A stretch of DNA of 64,000 bases. Origin: G965200765 sp965203865. GTDB taxonomy: Bacteria; Pseudomonadota; Gammaproteobacteria; Arenicellales; JAJDZL01. The notes under the pieces are model-generated. The model saw only the letters and a list, made by a program, of their open reading frames with translations, was not told the DNA's origin and did no database searches. Below, piece after piece: positions 33,501 through 42,840 of the stretch; the stretch's first letter is position 1; every line of letters starts with the position of its first letter. The position numbers and the translations under genes are program-made. The stretch spans positions 1,302,001 to 1,366,000 of the forward strand of contig OZ241916.1 of assembly GCA_965203865.1 (NCBI GenBank), written 5' to 3'.

Positions 33501-34857
33501 GAAAATTCAGGATGACCGAGGTGTGACGCAGGAACGCTATCCGGTTCCCTACGGTTCGGTTTTGACTGTTGAGGAAGATACAAAAGTGGAGCCGGGCCAA
33601 AAGATCGCCGAGTGGGATGCGCATGTCTATCCCATAATCAACGATGTGGAAGGCTATGTGAAGCTGGAAAACTTTGTGGAAGGCATCACTGTTAACGAAG
33701 TTTATGATGAAGACGAAATCACCGGAGCAGAGCAGCACTTTTTCACGGTTTCCGATCTTAAGCAGCGGGCAGTTTCAGCTGCAGAGGATCGTCCGGCAAT
33801 TTGCCTGGTAGATAAAAAGGGCGAGCCAATAAATTTACCCGGTACGAATCGAATTGTCCGGTATCCTTTATCGCCGGGAACTCAGGTTCGGGTTGAACAA
33901 GGTTCCAAAGCAATGCCGGGGGACGTGCTGGCTCGAATTCCGCACGAGGATGCATCAACTCGCGATATTACCGGCGGCTTGCCCAGAGTTGCAGAATTGT
34001 TTGAAGCCAGGAGACCCAAGGAACCGGCAATATATGCCCGCAAGTCTGGTACTGTAAGTTTTGGTGAAGAGACAAAGGGCAAGGTGCGCCTGCGGATCAC
34101 AGAGGACAGTGTAGGCGATGCAAATGATTCCGAAGCGAATGCAGACAATGATACGAACAAAGTTCATCAGGAATTGATTGCCAAAGGTCGAACGATTATG
34201 GTTTTCGACGGAGACCATGTTGACAAGGGAGACCAGATTGTGGAAGGAGCTCCTGTAGCGACTGACATTCTTGAGCTTCGGGATGTTGAGGAAGTTACTG
34301 CCTATATTGTCAGGGAAGTTCAGGAAGTTTATCGGTTGCAGGGTGTGACAATCAATGACAAGCATATAGAAGTAATTGTTCGGCAAATGCTGAGAAAAGT
34401 TCGAATTGAAGAAGTTGGTGATACCAAGTTCTTGCCGGGAGAGCGGGTAGAGCGGTCCCGATATCAGCAGGTGAACGATGAAATCAAGGAGCATAATCAG
34501 ATGAACCCGGACAATCAGCTCAAGCCTGCGAAAGCTGTTCGGATTTTGCTTGGTATCACAAAAGCTTCGCTGCTGACAGAATCCTTTATTTCGGCCGCTT
34601 CGTTTCAAGAAACCACGCGAGTGCTGACGGATGCGTCTGTAAGCGGTCGGGTTGACCCCCTGCGCGGGCTGAAGGAGAACGTAATAGTTGGAAGATTGAT
34701 ACCTGCGGGTACGGGATTACTTCATCATGACGAAAGAAAGCGAATGCGTCCTCTTGAAGAAGCACTTGCTCAGGAATTGGAGCGCGACCGAGTGGAACTG
34801 GAAGAATCACGTACGGAAAGTGAAAATATTTTTCGAAGCGGGAAAGGGGTTGCTTGA
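30559..34857 (+). CDS. rpoC: DNA-directed RNA polymerase beta' subunit
   Basis: The 1,432-residue beta' subunit carries the catalytic magnesium-binding motif NADFDGDQMAVHVPL near residue 460. The N-terminal zinc ribbon is seen as CQCGKYKRTKHQGVVCEKCG, and the second zinc site as CETKYGICTMCYG. Trigger-loop sequence MRTFHMGGVAEREQS follows. The protein is slightly longer than E. coli RpoC (1,407). ATG 30559 follows GGAAGACGG. It ends 137 bp before rpsL. Confidence 0.98.
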   Translation: MKHLDNLMRRPGRSDDFDEIRIGLASPEKVRSWSYGEVRKPETINYRTFKPERDGLFCAKLFGPTKDNECQCGKYKRTKHQGVVCEKCGVEVTQTKVRRERMGHIDLASPVVHIWFLKSLPSRLGLLLDMTVREIESVLYFEAYVVVEPGLTYLNRGDCLSEEDFFKNIEEYGDEFDARMGAEAIRDLLRKIDFEEEAELLHEQLNQTKSDTKINKLTKRLKLIESFIESGNKPEWMILQALPVLPPDLRPLVPLDAGRFATSDLNDLYRRVINRNNRLKRLLDLNAPEIIVRNEKRMLQEAVDALLDNGRRGKVTGVNKQKLKSLADMIKGKQGRFRQNLLGKRVDYSGRSVIVVGPALKLHQCGIPKRMALELFKPFVYHKIGEQDQSRQTNIKKAKKAVEQELPIVWDYLEEVIREHPVLLNRAPTLHRLGIQAFEPLLIEGKAIQLHPLVCTPYNADFDGDQMAVHVPLTVESQIEARTLMMSTNNILSPANGEPIIVPSQDIVLGLYYLTREAVNVKGEGKVFSDVAELRRAYDVNAVSLHANIRVRIEEEVVSGSENRITNTFYNTTVGRALLSEILPAGISFTSINKTLNKREISEIVNECYRNVGLKETVLLADHLMYWGFKYATKGGISICVDDIEIPDNKKEILEKADREVEAVQKQATSGLLTDGERYNKVVDIWGHASDMVAKSMMEKLRVETVTDKDGSEVEQDSFNPIHVMADSGARGSYAQIRQLAGMRGLMSKPDGTIIETPIKANFREGLDVLQYFISTHGARKGLADTALKTANSGYLTRRLIDVCQDLVVTDFDCGTQNGITLEALVKGGELVVPLSARILGRTSAIDIKNPVNGEVLVKAGEVIGEKHIKNIKQLIHQVKVRSPVTCETKYGICTMCYGRDLGRGHLVNRGEAVGVIAAQSIGEPGTQLTMRTFHMGGVAEREQSISDIVVRTKGVVRLDRVKTIQTTRDDFIVKSRSGELKIQDDRGVTQERYPVPYGSVLTVEEDTKVEPGQKIAEWDAHVYPIINDVEGYVKLENFVEGITVNEVYDEDEITGAEQHFFTVSDLKQRAVSAAEDRPAICLVDKKGEPINLPGTNRIVRYPLSPGTQVRVEQGSKAMPGDVLARIPHEDASTRDITGGLPRVAELFEARRPKEPAIYARKSGTVSFGEETKGKVRLRITEDSVGDANDSEANADNDTNKVHQELIAKGRTIMVFDGDHVDKGDQIVEGAPVATDILELRDVEEVTAYIVREVQEVYRLQGVTINDKHIEVIVRQMLRKVRIEEVGDTKFLPGERVERSRYQQVNDEIKEHNQMNPDNQLKPAKAVRILLGITKASLLTESFISAASFQETTRVLTDASVSGRVDPLRGLKENVIVGRLIPAGTGLLHHDERKRMRPLEEALAQELERDRVELEESRTESENIFRSGKGVA

Positions 34858-34897
34858 AGCTGCGCGATTTTTCAAAAAATAAATTTCATTTTAGGGC

Positions 34898-34926
34898 TTG
34901 ATTTAATTTTAGTTCAGAATTACAAT
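34898..34926 (+). promoter_or_regulatory. Sigma70-type promoter of the rpsL-rpsG-fusA-tuf (str) operon
   Basis: TTGATT (34898-34903) and TACAAT (34921-34926) are exactly 17 bp apart, each close to consensus. Transcription would start near 34933, directly before the hairpin at 34937-34964. Confidence 0.6.
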
Positions 34927-34936
34927 TATAAAGTTT

Positions 34937-34964
34937 AGGACAGACTCGGACCCCGGTCTGTCCT
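34937..34964 (+). terminator. Strong hairpin with T-run between rpoC and rpsL
   Basis: AGGACAGAC (34937-34945) pairs with GTCTGTCCT (34956-34964), with extra CGG/CCG pairs inside, followed by TTT and ATT. It has the form of a rho-independent terminator for rpoBC. Because a good promoter lies just upstream, the same hairpin would be at the 5' end of the str transcript. Confidence 0.7.
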
Positions 34965-34994
34965 TTTATTCATTAAATTCGAAACTCAACGAAT

Positions 34995-35366
34995 ATGCCG
35001 ACTATAAACCAACTGGTCAATAAGCCAAGAAAGAAGCAAGTCAAGAAGTCGAACGTACCGGCTCTTGAAGCGTGTCCGCAAAAACGCGGAGTATGCACAC
35101 GCGTCTACACAACAACGCCCAAAAAACCCAATTCGGCCTTGAGAAAAATTGCACGTGTGCGATTGACAAATGGATACGAGGTTACCACTTACATCGGCGG
35201 CGAGGGGCACAACTTGCAAGAGCACTCAGTTGTTTTAATTCGCGGGGGTAGAGTAAAGGATTTGCCGGGAGTTCGCTACCATACAGTTCGCGGCACACTG
35301 GACACATTAGGTGTAGAAGAGCGTCGCCAGGGCCGGTCAAAATATGGCGCCAAGCGGCCGCGTTGA
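34995..35366 (+). CDS. rpsL: 30S ribosomal protein S12
   Basis: The 123-residue S12 lies at the decoding centre. Conserved segments TPKKPNSALRKIARVRLTNG and RGGRVKDLPGVRYHTVRG hold the lysines whose change gives streptomycin resistance; both are wild type. The ribosome binding site before ATG 34995 is weak (AACGAAT). Confidence 0.98.
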   Translation: MPTINQLVNKPRKKQVKKSNVPALEACPQKRGVCTRVYTTTPKKPNSALRKIARVRLTNGYEVTTYIGGEGHNLQEHSVVLIRGGRVKDLPGVRYHTVRGTLDTLGVEERRQGRSKYGAKRPR

Positions 35367-35408
35367 ACCCGGGATAAAGGAATCAAAGGAAACAGGTAGG
35401 GAAGAGCA

Positions 35409-35879
35409 GTGTCTAGGCGGGGCGTCGTTCCAAAACGTAAAATTCTTCCGGATCCGAAATTCAAGGACGTTTCGGTAACCAAGTTTATCAATGTACTGAT
35501 GCACGACGGAAAAAAGTCGGTTGCCGAAAAGATTCTGTACTCGGCTTTCGATACGATTGCCGAACAAGTTTCAGAGGATCCAATCAAGGTGTTCGAAATG
35601 GCATTGGAGAATGTGAGGCCGGTTGTAGAGGTCAAAAGTCGGAGAGTTGGCGGGGCAACCTACCAGGTTCCAATTGAAGTAAGGGCTCCCCGGCGAAATG
35701 CACTTGCCATGCGCTGGATTATTGAAGCGGCTCGCAATCGCAGGGAAAAATCAATGTCGTTGCGACTGGCGCAAGAGTTGCTTGAAGCGTCCAACAAAGC
35801 TGGCGAAGCGTTCAAGAAGTGTGAAAACACGCACAAAATGGCAGAAGCCAACAAGGCATTTTCACATTTCCGGTACTAG
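35409..35879 (+). CDS. rpsG: 30S ribosomal protein S7
   Basis: The 156-residue S7 starts assembly of the 30S head and contacts the E-site tRNA. It reads MSRRGVVPKRKILPDPKF, with GGATYQVPIEVRAPRRNALA and the C-terminal HKMAEANKAFSHFRY. The start is GTG at 35409 after GGGAAGAG. It lies 42 bp after rpsL and 23 bp before fusA. Confidence 0.98.
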   Translation: MSRRGVVPKRKILPDPKFKDVSVTKFINVLMHDGKKSVAEKILYSAFDTIAEQVSEDPIKVFEMALENVRPVVEVKSRRVGGATYQVPIEVRAPRRNALAMRWIIEAARNRREKSMSLRLAQELLEASNKAGEAFKKCENTHKMAEANKAFSHFRY

Positions 35880-35902
35880 AAACAGGAAAGGGTATAGCAG
35901 TA

Positions 35903-37999
35903 ATGCGAAAGACACCTCTTGAACGTTATCGTAACTTGGGCATCATGGCGCACATAGATGCCGGCAAGACGACGACTACAGAACGAATACTTTTCTATAC
36001 CGGTATCTCGCACAAGCTCGGTGAAGTCCATGACGGCAATGCGGTCATGGACTGGATGGAGCAGGAACAAGAAAGGGGCATTACCATCACTTCTGCCGCT
36101 ACGACATGTTTTTGGAGTGGCGCCAATGAAGACTTTAAACAGTATAGAATCAATATAATCGACACGCCCGGGCATGTCGATTTTACTGTAGAAGTTGAAA
36201 GGTCACTCAGAGTTCTGGATGGTGCAATTACTGTGCTTTGCGCTGTCGGCGGAGTTGAACCCCAAACAGAAACTGTTTGGCGACAGGCGGACCGATACGG
36301 AGTTCCACGGTTGATTTTCATTAACAAAATGGACCGTATCGGTGCAGATTTTTACCAAGTGGTTTCGAATGTTGAGAGCAATCTTGGCGCAGTTGCGCTT
36401 CCGATGCAATTGCCTATTGGTTCAGAAGAAAATTTCAAAGGAGTTATCGACCTGGTTTCAATGAAAGCCTGGTATTGGGACGATACTACCTTTGGCACGA
36501 AGTTTGAAGTTCGGGAAGTCCCGGATGAGTTGATCGATGAAGCAATAGCGGCACGCGAGGTAATCGTAGAGGCGGCGGCTGAAGCAAACGATGAACTTAC
36601 AGAAACCTGGTTGGAAACTGGCGTTCTTTCCGAGCAACAGATTCGCGCAGGAATACGCCAGTTAACTATCAAGAATTCGCTGGTGCCAGTGTTTTGTGGT
36701 TCAGCATTCAAAAACAAGGGAATCCAGCCGCTGCTGGATGCAGTTGTCTACTATCTGCCAAATCCTAAAGATGTTCCTCCCATTGAAGGAATAGTTGATG
36801 AGCGTTCCGGCAAGACTGAATTGAGAATGGCGGACGATAAGGAAAAGTTTTCAGCGCTGGCATTCAAGATCATGACAGATTCGTTTGTGGGGCAGCTTGT
36901 GTTTTTGAGAGTGTATTCAGGAATATTGGCCTCCGGGCAAATTGTGGCGAATGTATCGAAAGGAAAGAAAGAGCGAATAGGCCGTCTGCTTCAGATGCAT
37001 GCGAATAGCCGTGAAGACATCAAGGAGATTTGCGCGGGAGACATTGTTGCTGCTGTTGGTCTGAAAACTGTGTCCACAGGCGATACCATCACAGAAAAAA
37101 GCGGTGAAATCGTATTTGAGAAGATTGAATTTCCAGAACCGGTTGTTTCGCAAGCGGTTGAACCCCGAACGAGAGCAGATGAAGACCGGCTGTCCGTTGC
37201 ACTCAACAAGTTGTCCAACGAGGATCCATCTTTTCATGTAACCACCGACAAGGAATCCGGACAGACAATTATTTCCGGAATGGGCGAGTTGCATCTTGAA
37301 ATTCTTATTGAGAGATTGAAACGGGAATTTGACGTGAATACAAATGTCGGAGACCCGCAAGTGGCTTACCGTGAAACCGTTACCAAATCAGTTGAGCAGG
37401 AAAGTCGGCATGTGCGACAAACCGGGGGCAGAGGCCAGTACGGTCATGTTGTGATTCGACTGGAGCCGCTGGAACGCGGGAAAGGATTTGAATTTGAGAA
37501 TAAAATTGTTGGAGGGGCGATTCCTCGCGAGTATATTCCCGCTGTGAGGCGAGGGATTGAAGATGCGATGGGGTCGGGAGCCATTGCCGGCTATCCGGTG
37601 GTAGACGTTAAGGTTGTCCTTCTGGATGGTTCGTATCATGAAGTGGATTCCTCCGAACAATCGTTTCGTACCGTTGGAACCCAGGCGTTCCGCGATGCCG
37701 CAAGTCGTGCAGGTCCTCAGCTATTACAGCCCTATATGTCGGTAGAAGTCGTAACTCCAAAAGAGTACATGGGGACTATAACAGGCGACTTGAATTCAAG
37801 AAAGGGGTTGATTAGCGGCGTGGAAGATGTGGCTAGCGGCAAAGTGGTCAGTGCCAAAGTTCCGCTGAAAGAAATGTTTGGTTATGTGTCTACCCTGCGT
37901 TCTTTGACTCAGGGGCGAGCTACATATTCAATGGAATTTGATGTTTACATGCCAGTGTCTTCTCAGGAAGCAGGCTTGCGTTTGAAACTGGCTAGTTGA
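35903..37999 (+). CDS. fusA: Elongation factor G
   Basis: The 698-residue translocase GTPase has the P-loop AHIDAGKTTTTERIL, switch II DTPGHVDFTVEVERS and NKMDRIGADF, followed by the EF-G specific G' insert and domains II-V (ISGMGELHLEIL; RGQYGHVVIRLEP). Length is typical (about 700). It is followed by the second tuf gene after 54 bp. Confidence 0.98.
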   Translation: MRKTPLERYRNLGIMAHIDAGKTTTTERILFYTGISHKLGEVHDGNAVMDWMEQEQERGITITSAATTCFWSGANEDFKQYRINIIDTPGHVDFTVEVERSLRVLDGAITVLCAVGGVEPQTETVWRQADRYGVPRLIFINKMDRIGADFYQVVSNVESNLGAVALPMQLPIGSEENFKGVIDLVSMKAWYWDDTTFGTKFEVREVPDELIDEAIAAREVIVEAAAEANDELTETWLETGVLSEQQIRAGIRQLTIKNSLVPVFCGSAFKNKGIQPLLDAVVYYLPNPKDVPPIEGIVDERSGKTELRMADDKEKFSALAFKIMTDSFVGQLVFLRVYSGILASGQIVANVSKGKKERIGRLLQMHANSREDIKEICAGDIVAAVGLKTVSTGDTITEKSGEIVFEKIEFPEPVVSQAVEPRTRADEDRLSVALNKLSNEDPSFHVTTDKESGQTIISGMGELHLEILIERLKREFDVNTNVGDPQVAYRETVTKSVEQESRHVRQTGGRGQYGHVVIRLEPLERGKGFEFENKIVGGAIPREYIPAVRRGIEDAMGSGAIAGYPVVDVKVVLLDGSYHEVDSSEQSFRTVGTQAFRDAASRAGPQLLQPYMSVEVVTPKEYMGTITGDLNSRKGLISGVEDVASGKVVSAKVPLKEMFGYVSTLRSLTQGRATYSMEFDVYMPVSSQEAGLRLKLAS

Positions 38000-38053
38000 A
38001 AATTATGGTGCAACTTTTTGTAGGAACAGATTTGCATAGCGAGGGACGAAGAA

Positions 38054-39244
<1,191 letters not shown>

Positions 39245-39281
39245 AACAAACTTGATTTAATCATTGCAGTATTAGCAAGTT

Positions 39282-39617
39282 ATGACCAATTCAAGCGAAA
39301 AGAAAATAGACGCACAGAAAATTCGGATTCGTCTGAAGGCATTTGACCATCAGGCAATCGACCATTCTGCTGCACAAATACTGAGTACAGCTGCGAATTC
39401 TGGTTCGCATGTTTTGGGTCCGATACCTCTTCCAACCAAAATTGAACGATATACTCTGTTGCGTTCGCCCAATGCAGACAAAAAGGCTCGCGACCAGTTT
39501 GAAATTCGAACGCACAAGCGAATTATGGACATAATTGAACCGACGGATAAAACAATAGATGCGCTAATGCAGCTTGATTTGCCTGCCGGTGTGGATATTG
39601 AGATAAAGTTGCGGTAG
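39282..39617 (+). CDS. rpsJ: 30S ribosomal protein S10
   Basis: The 111-residue S10 belongs to the 30S head and also acts as NusE in antitermination. Core: RIRLKAFDHQAIDHSAAQIL, GPIPLPTKIERYTLLRSP and YEIRTHKR-like FEIRTHKRIMDIIEP. It is about 8 residues longer at the N-terminus than usual (MTNSSEKKIDAQKI). The 37-bp gap to tuf leaves no room for the long S10 leader used for L4 autoregulation in E. coli. Confidence 0.97.
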   Translation: MTNSSEKKIDAQKIRIRLKAFDHQAIDHSAAQILSTAANSGSHVLGPIPLPTKIERYTLLRSPNADKKARDQFEIRTHKRIMDIIEPTDKTIDALMQLDLPAGVDIEIKLR

Positions 39618-39634
39618 TCACAGGAGCAGCATCA

Positions 39635-40408
39635 ATGGCATTGGGATTGGTTGGAACCAAACTTGGCATGACGAGAGTCTTCACAGACGACGGCATATCA
39701 ACTCCGGTTACTGTGATTGAAGTACTGCCAAATCGTGTAACTCAGGTAAAAAATATTGATACTGACGGCTATTCAGCTGTGCAGGTTACTACGGGTTCAA
39801 AACAAACGAAACGAGTGAATTCACCGCAAAGCGGTCATTATAAAAAGGCCGTAGTGGAAGCGGGCTGGGGATTGTGGGAGTTCCGAATTGACGAAGCATT
39901 GGCTTCTCAGATCAATACGGGCGACAGGTTCGGTGTAACTTTGTTCAGCGAGGGTCAAAAGGTTGATGTAAGAGGAGTTTCGATTGGCAAAGGTTTTGCT
40001 GGCGTGATGAAACGGCACGGATTCGGTGGTGGTCGCGCAACACATGGCAATTCAAAGGCGCATCGAAAGCCCGGGTCAATTGGACAAAATCAAACTCCTA
40101 GCCGGGTATTTCCCGGAAAGAAAATGGCCGGACACATGGGTTCTGAGTCCGTGGCGATTCAAAATCTTGAAGTGGTAAAAATTGATCCAGACCGTTCCCT
40201 GATGCTGATTAAGGGTGCCATTCCTGGACCGAAAAGTGCGAATATAATTATTACAACCGCAGTGAAAAAGCCTGCTCCTGAGATCGATATTGCCAAGTTG
40301 ATTGAAGGCGATGTTGACGAGCCGGATTCATCAGAAGCATATGAAGAATCCAAATCTGCTGATGCCGACAATTCTGTAGATAAAGCAGTTGAAGAACTTG
40401 CGGAGTAG
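39635..40408 (+). CDS. rplC: 50S ribosomal protein L3 with acidic C-terminal tail
   Basis: The 257-residue L3 starts MALGLVGTKLGMTRVFTDDG and holds the conserved GFAGVMKRHGFGGGRATHG, HRKPGSIGQNQTPSRVFPGK and KGAIPGPKSANIII. The usual protein ends near residue 210; here about 45 residues follow, rich in aspartate and glutamate (LIEGDVDEPDSSEAYEESKS, then ADADNSVDKAVEELAE). The tail is unlike basic ribosomal proteins; its role is unknown. Confidence 0.96.
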   Translation: MALGLVGTKLGMTRVFTDDGISTPVTVIEVLPNRVTQVKNIDTDGYSAVQVTTGSKQTKRVNSPQSGHYKKAVVEAGWGLWEFRIDEALASQINTGDRFGVTLFSEGQKVDVRGVSIGKGFAGVMKRHGFGGGRATHGNSKAHRKPGSIGQNQTPSRVFPGKKMAGHMGSESVAIQNLEVVKIDPDRSLMLIKGAIPGPKSANIIITTAVKKPAPEIDIAKLIEGDVDEPDSSEAYEESKSADADNSVDKAVEELAE

Positions 40409-40439
40409 AGCGAATAGGATTTCCAGTCGACCCAGCATC

Positions 40440-41057
40440 ATGGAATTAAAAGTTTTAGACAATCAAGGCAATGAAGGCGAAGCTGTAACGGTGTCAGCTA
40501 AAAATTTTGATGCCGTGTTTAAGGAAGCCCTTGTGCATCAGGTAGCAGTAGCTTGTCGGGCTTATAGTCGCTCGGGGACAGCTGCCCAGAAAAACAGAGC
40601 GGCAGTTAGAGGCGGGGGTGCCAAGCCGGTTCGACAAAAGGGTACTGGACGAGCAAGAGTGGGAACCTTAAGCAGTCCTTTACGAAGAGGCGGTGGAAGA
40701 ACTTTTGCGGCGAGTCCCAGGGATTACAGCAAAAAGGTGAATCGCAAGACGTTTCGTGCTGCAATGCGTTCAATTCTATCGGAAATTGCGCGTAGGGGAA
40801 ATTTGGTTGTTGTGAATGATCTGGCGCTGGAAAATCCAAAGACGAAGGAGTTGGCAAGTCGCTTGAGGACTTACAACTGTCAAGGAGCGTTGATTGTTGA
40901 TATCGAGGTGGGTGAGAACTTGGATCTTGCATCGCGAAATTTGCCAAATGTGCATGTTTTGACACCATCGATGCTGAATCCTTCTTTGATGCAGGACCAT
41001 GAAAATATTCTGATGACGAAAAGTGCAGTAATGAATCTGGATGAATGGCTGGCATGA
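40440..41057 (+). CDS. rplD: 50S ribosomal protein L4
   Basis: The 205-residue L4 lines the exit tunnel. It starts MELKVLDNQGNEGEAV and contains RGGGAKPVRQKGTGRARVGT, the conserved loop, then RRGGGRTFAASPRDYSKKVN. The frame is open upstream into rplC, but ATG 40440 matches the family. No strong ribosome binding site is visible. It overlaps rplW by 4 bp. Confidence 0.97.
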   Translation: MELKVLDNQGNEGEAVTVSAKNFDAVFKEALVHQVAVACRAYSRSGTAAQKNRAAVRGGGAKPVRQKGTGRARVGTLSSPLRRGGGRTFAASPRDYSKKVNRKTFRAAMRSILSEIARRGNLVVVNDLALENPKTKELASRLRTYNCQGALIVDIEVGENLDLASRNLPNVHVLTPSMLNPSLMQDHENILMTKSAVMNLDEWLA

Positions 41058-41353
41058 ACGAAGAACGCATGTACAACATTATCAAATTTCCGATAATTTC
41101 GGAAAAAAGTACCCGAATTGCAAATAATAGCAACCAGTTCGTGTTTGACGTGGCGCGCGATTCAACCAAGCCTGAAATTCGCAAGGCGATCGAAAAGATA
41201 TTTGATGTTCACGTGGAATCTGTGCAAGTGCAAAATTTGCGCGGCAAGAAAAAGAGATTCGGAAGGGCAATTGGGAGGCAAAGCGACCGGAAGAAAGCTT
41301 TTGTACGTCTTCGTGCCGGAGATGACATCAATTTTGGGGATTCTGTTGAATAG
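41054..41353 (+). CDS. rplW: 50S ribosomal protein L23
   Basis: The 99-residue L23 sits at the tunnel exit, where trigger factor and SRP dock. It reads MNEERMYNIIKFPIISEKST, then RKAIEKIFDVHVESVQVQN and GRQSDRKKAFVRL. ATG 41054 overlaps the rplD stop (ATGA) and gives the normal length; ATG 41045 in the same frame is possible. Confidence 0.96.
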   Translation: MNEERMYNIIKFPIISEKSTRIANNSNQFVFDVARDSTKPEIRKAIEKIFDVHVESVQVQNLRGKKKRFGRAIGRQSDRKKAFVRLRAGDDINFGDSVE

Positions 41354-41362
41354 TTGATAGCC

Positions 41363-42193
41363 ATGGTTCTGGTAAAGCAAAATCCTACAACCCCTGGACG
41401 GCGAGGCACTGTAATCGTCAAAACGCCTGACTTGCATAAAGGCAAGCCACATCGCGCACTGACGGAACCTGTTCGAAAAACAAATGGGAGAAATAACAAG
41501 GGAAGAATTACGGTTCGTCATCGTGGCGGCGGGCACAAGAAGCAGTATAGAATTTTGGATTTTCGACGCAACAAAGACAATGTACAGGCAATTGTGGAGC
41601 AACTTGAATACGACCCGAATCGTAGCGCGAATATTGCATTACTGCTTTATGCCGACGGCGAACGTAGATACATCATTGCTCCGAAAGGGCTGAAGGCGGG
41701 TGATACGGTAGTGTCGGGACCGGAGGCCCCAGTTTCAGTGGGTAATTCTTTGCCATTGCGAAATGTACCGCTCGGTACAATAGTTCACTGCATTGAGATG
41801 AAGCCGGGAAAAGGAGCTCAGTTGGCTAGAGCAGCGGGCACGAGTGCCCAGTTTCTTGGACACGAAGGCGGTTACGCATTGATGCGACTCAGATCCGGGG
41901 AAATGAGGAAAATACTGCTTGATTGTCGAGTTACCATTGGAGAAGTCGGCAATGAAGAAAACTCGCTAAGGAAACTCGGCAAAGCGGGAGCCAAGAGATG
42001 GCGCGGTATCAGACCAACTGTTCGAGGTGTAGCAATGAATCCGGTTGATCATCCGCACGGCGGAGGCGAAGGGCGTACTTCGGGTGGCCGGCATCCCGTT
42101 ACACCTTGGGGCGTACCAACCAAAGGCTACCGTACTAGGGACAATCGTCGTACTAGTTCAATGATTGTTCGACGAGCCAAGAAAAAGAGATAA
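41363..42193 (+). CDS. rplB: 50S ribosomal protein L2
   Basis: The 276-residue L2 is needed for peptidyl transfer and subunit joining. Conserved parts: TPGRRGTVIVKTPDLHKGKP, RITVRHRGGGHKKQYRILDF, LEYDPNRSANIALLLYADGE and the C-terminal AMNPVDHPHGGGEGRTSGGR. ATG 41363 (MVLVKQNPTT) is preferred to an ATG-like start three codons upstream. Confidence 0.98.
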   Translation: MVLVKQNPTTPGRRGTVIVKTPDLHKGKPHRALTEPVRKTNGRNNKGRITVRHRGGGHKKQYRILDFRRNKDNVQAIVEQLEYDPNRSANIALLLYADGERRYIIAPKGLKAGDTVVSGPEAPVSVGNSLPLRNVPLGTIVHCIEMKPGKGAQLARAAGTSAQFLGHEGGYALMRLRSGEMRKILLDCRVTIGEVGNEENSLRKLGKAGAKRWRGIRPTVRGVAMNPVDHPHGGGEGRTSGGRHPVTPWGVPTKGYRTRDNRRTSSMIVRRAKKKR

Positions 42194-42202
42194 GGGTGAA
42201 TA

Positions 42203-42475
42203 ATGGGTAGATCAATTAGAAAAGGGCCGTTTGTAGACCACCACTTGTGGCAAAAGGTTGAAAAAGCGAACGAGTCGAGAAGTCGCCAGCCAATTCGAAC
42301 CTGGTCGCGGCGCTCCACTATCATGCCCGAATTTGTGGGTTTGACTATTGCCGTGCACAACGGCCATCAGCATGTCCCGATTTTGATTACCGAGAATATG
42401 GTAGGACACAAACTCGGAGAGTTTTCTCCTACGCGCATATTCAAGGGTCATGCAGCAGACAAGAAAGTGAAGTAA
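42203..42475 (+). CDS. rpsS: 30S ribosomal protein S19
   Basis: The 90-residue S19 of the 30S head reads MGRSIRKGPFVDHHLWQKVE and ends with GHKLGEFSPTRIFKGHAADK. Its stop codon overlaps the rplV start by one base. Confidence 0.98.
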   Translation: MGRSIRKGPFVDHHLWQKVEKANESRSRQPIRTWSRRSTIMPEFVGLTIAVHNGHQHVPILITENMVGHKLGEFSPTRIFKGHAADKKVK

Positions 42476-42822
42476 TGGGGGTGATTGTGGAAACCAAGTC
42501 TGTTTCTCGTTATATTCGAGTTTCTCCATATAAAGTTCGCCCGGTGATGGATCTTATCCGTAATCTGCCGGTTGAAAGAGCGCGCGATATATTGAAATTC
42601 AGTAACAAGAAAGCGGCTGCATTGGTGCTTAAAGTACTGGATTCGGCAATTGCCAATGCCGAAACAAACAACAATGCAAATATTGACGAATTGATCGTTA
42701 AAGCTGCTTTTGCAGATGATGGTCCTCGAATGAAACGCTGGCGGGCTAGAGCAAGAGGCCGGGTGGACCGGATACACAAGCGCACCAGCCATTTAACGAT
42801 TGTTGTTTCGGACGAAAATTAA
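42475..42822 (+). CDS. rplV: 50S ribosomal protein L22
   Basis: The 115-residue L22 lines the exit tunnel. It has SPYKVRPVMDLIRNLPVERA, and the beta-hairpin end FADDGPRMKRWRARARGRVD followed by RIHKRTSHLTIVV. ATG 42475 overlaps rpsS; the N-terminus is a little longer than usual. Confidence 0.97.
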   Translation: MGVIVETKSVSRYIRVSPYKVRPVMDLIRNLPVERARDILKFSNKKAAALVLKVLDSAIANAETNNNANIDELIVKAAFADDGPRMKRWRARARGRVDRIHKRTSHLTIVVSDEN

Positions 42823-42840
42823 AAAGGCGAGGGTATCTGT

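Noticed and set aside
39245..39281. S10-type autoregulatory leader
   Set aside because: The gap is only 37 bp, too short for the known L4-binding leader.
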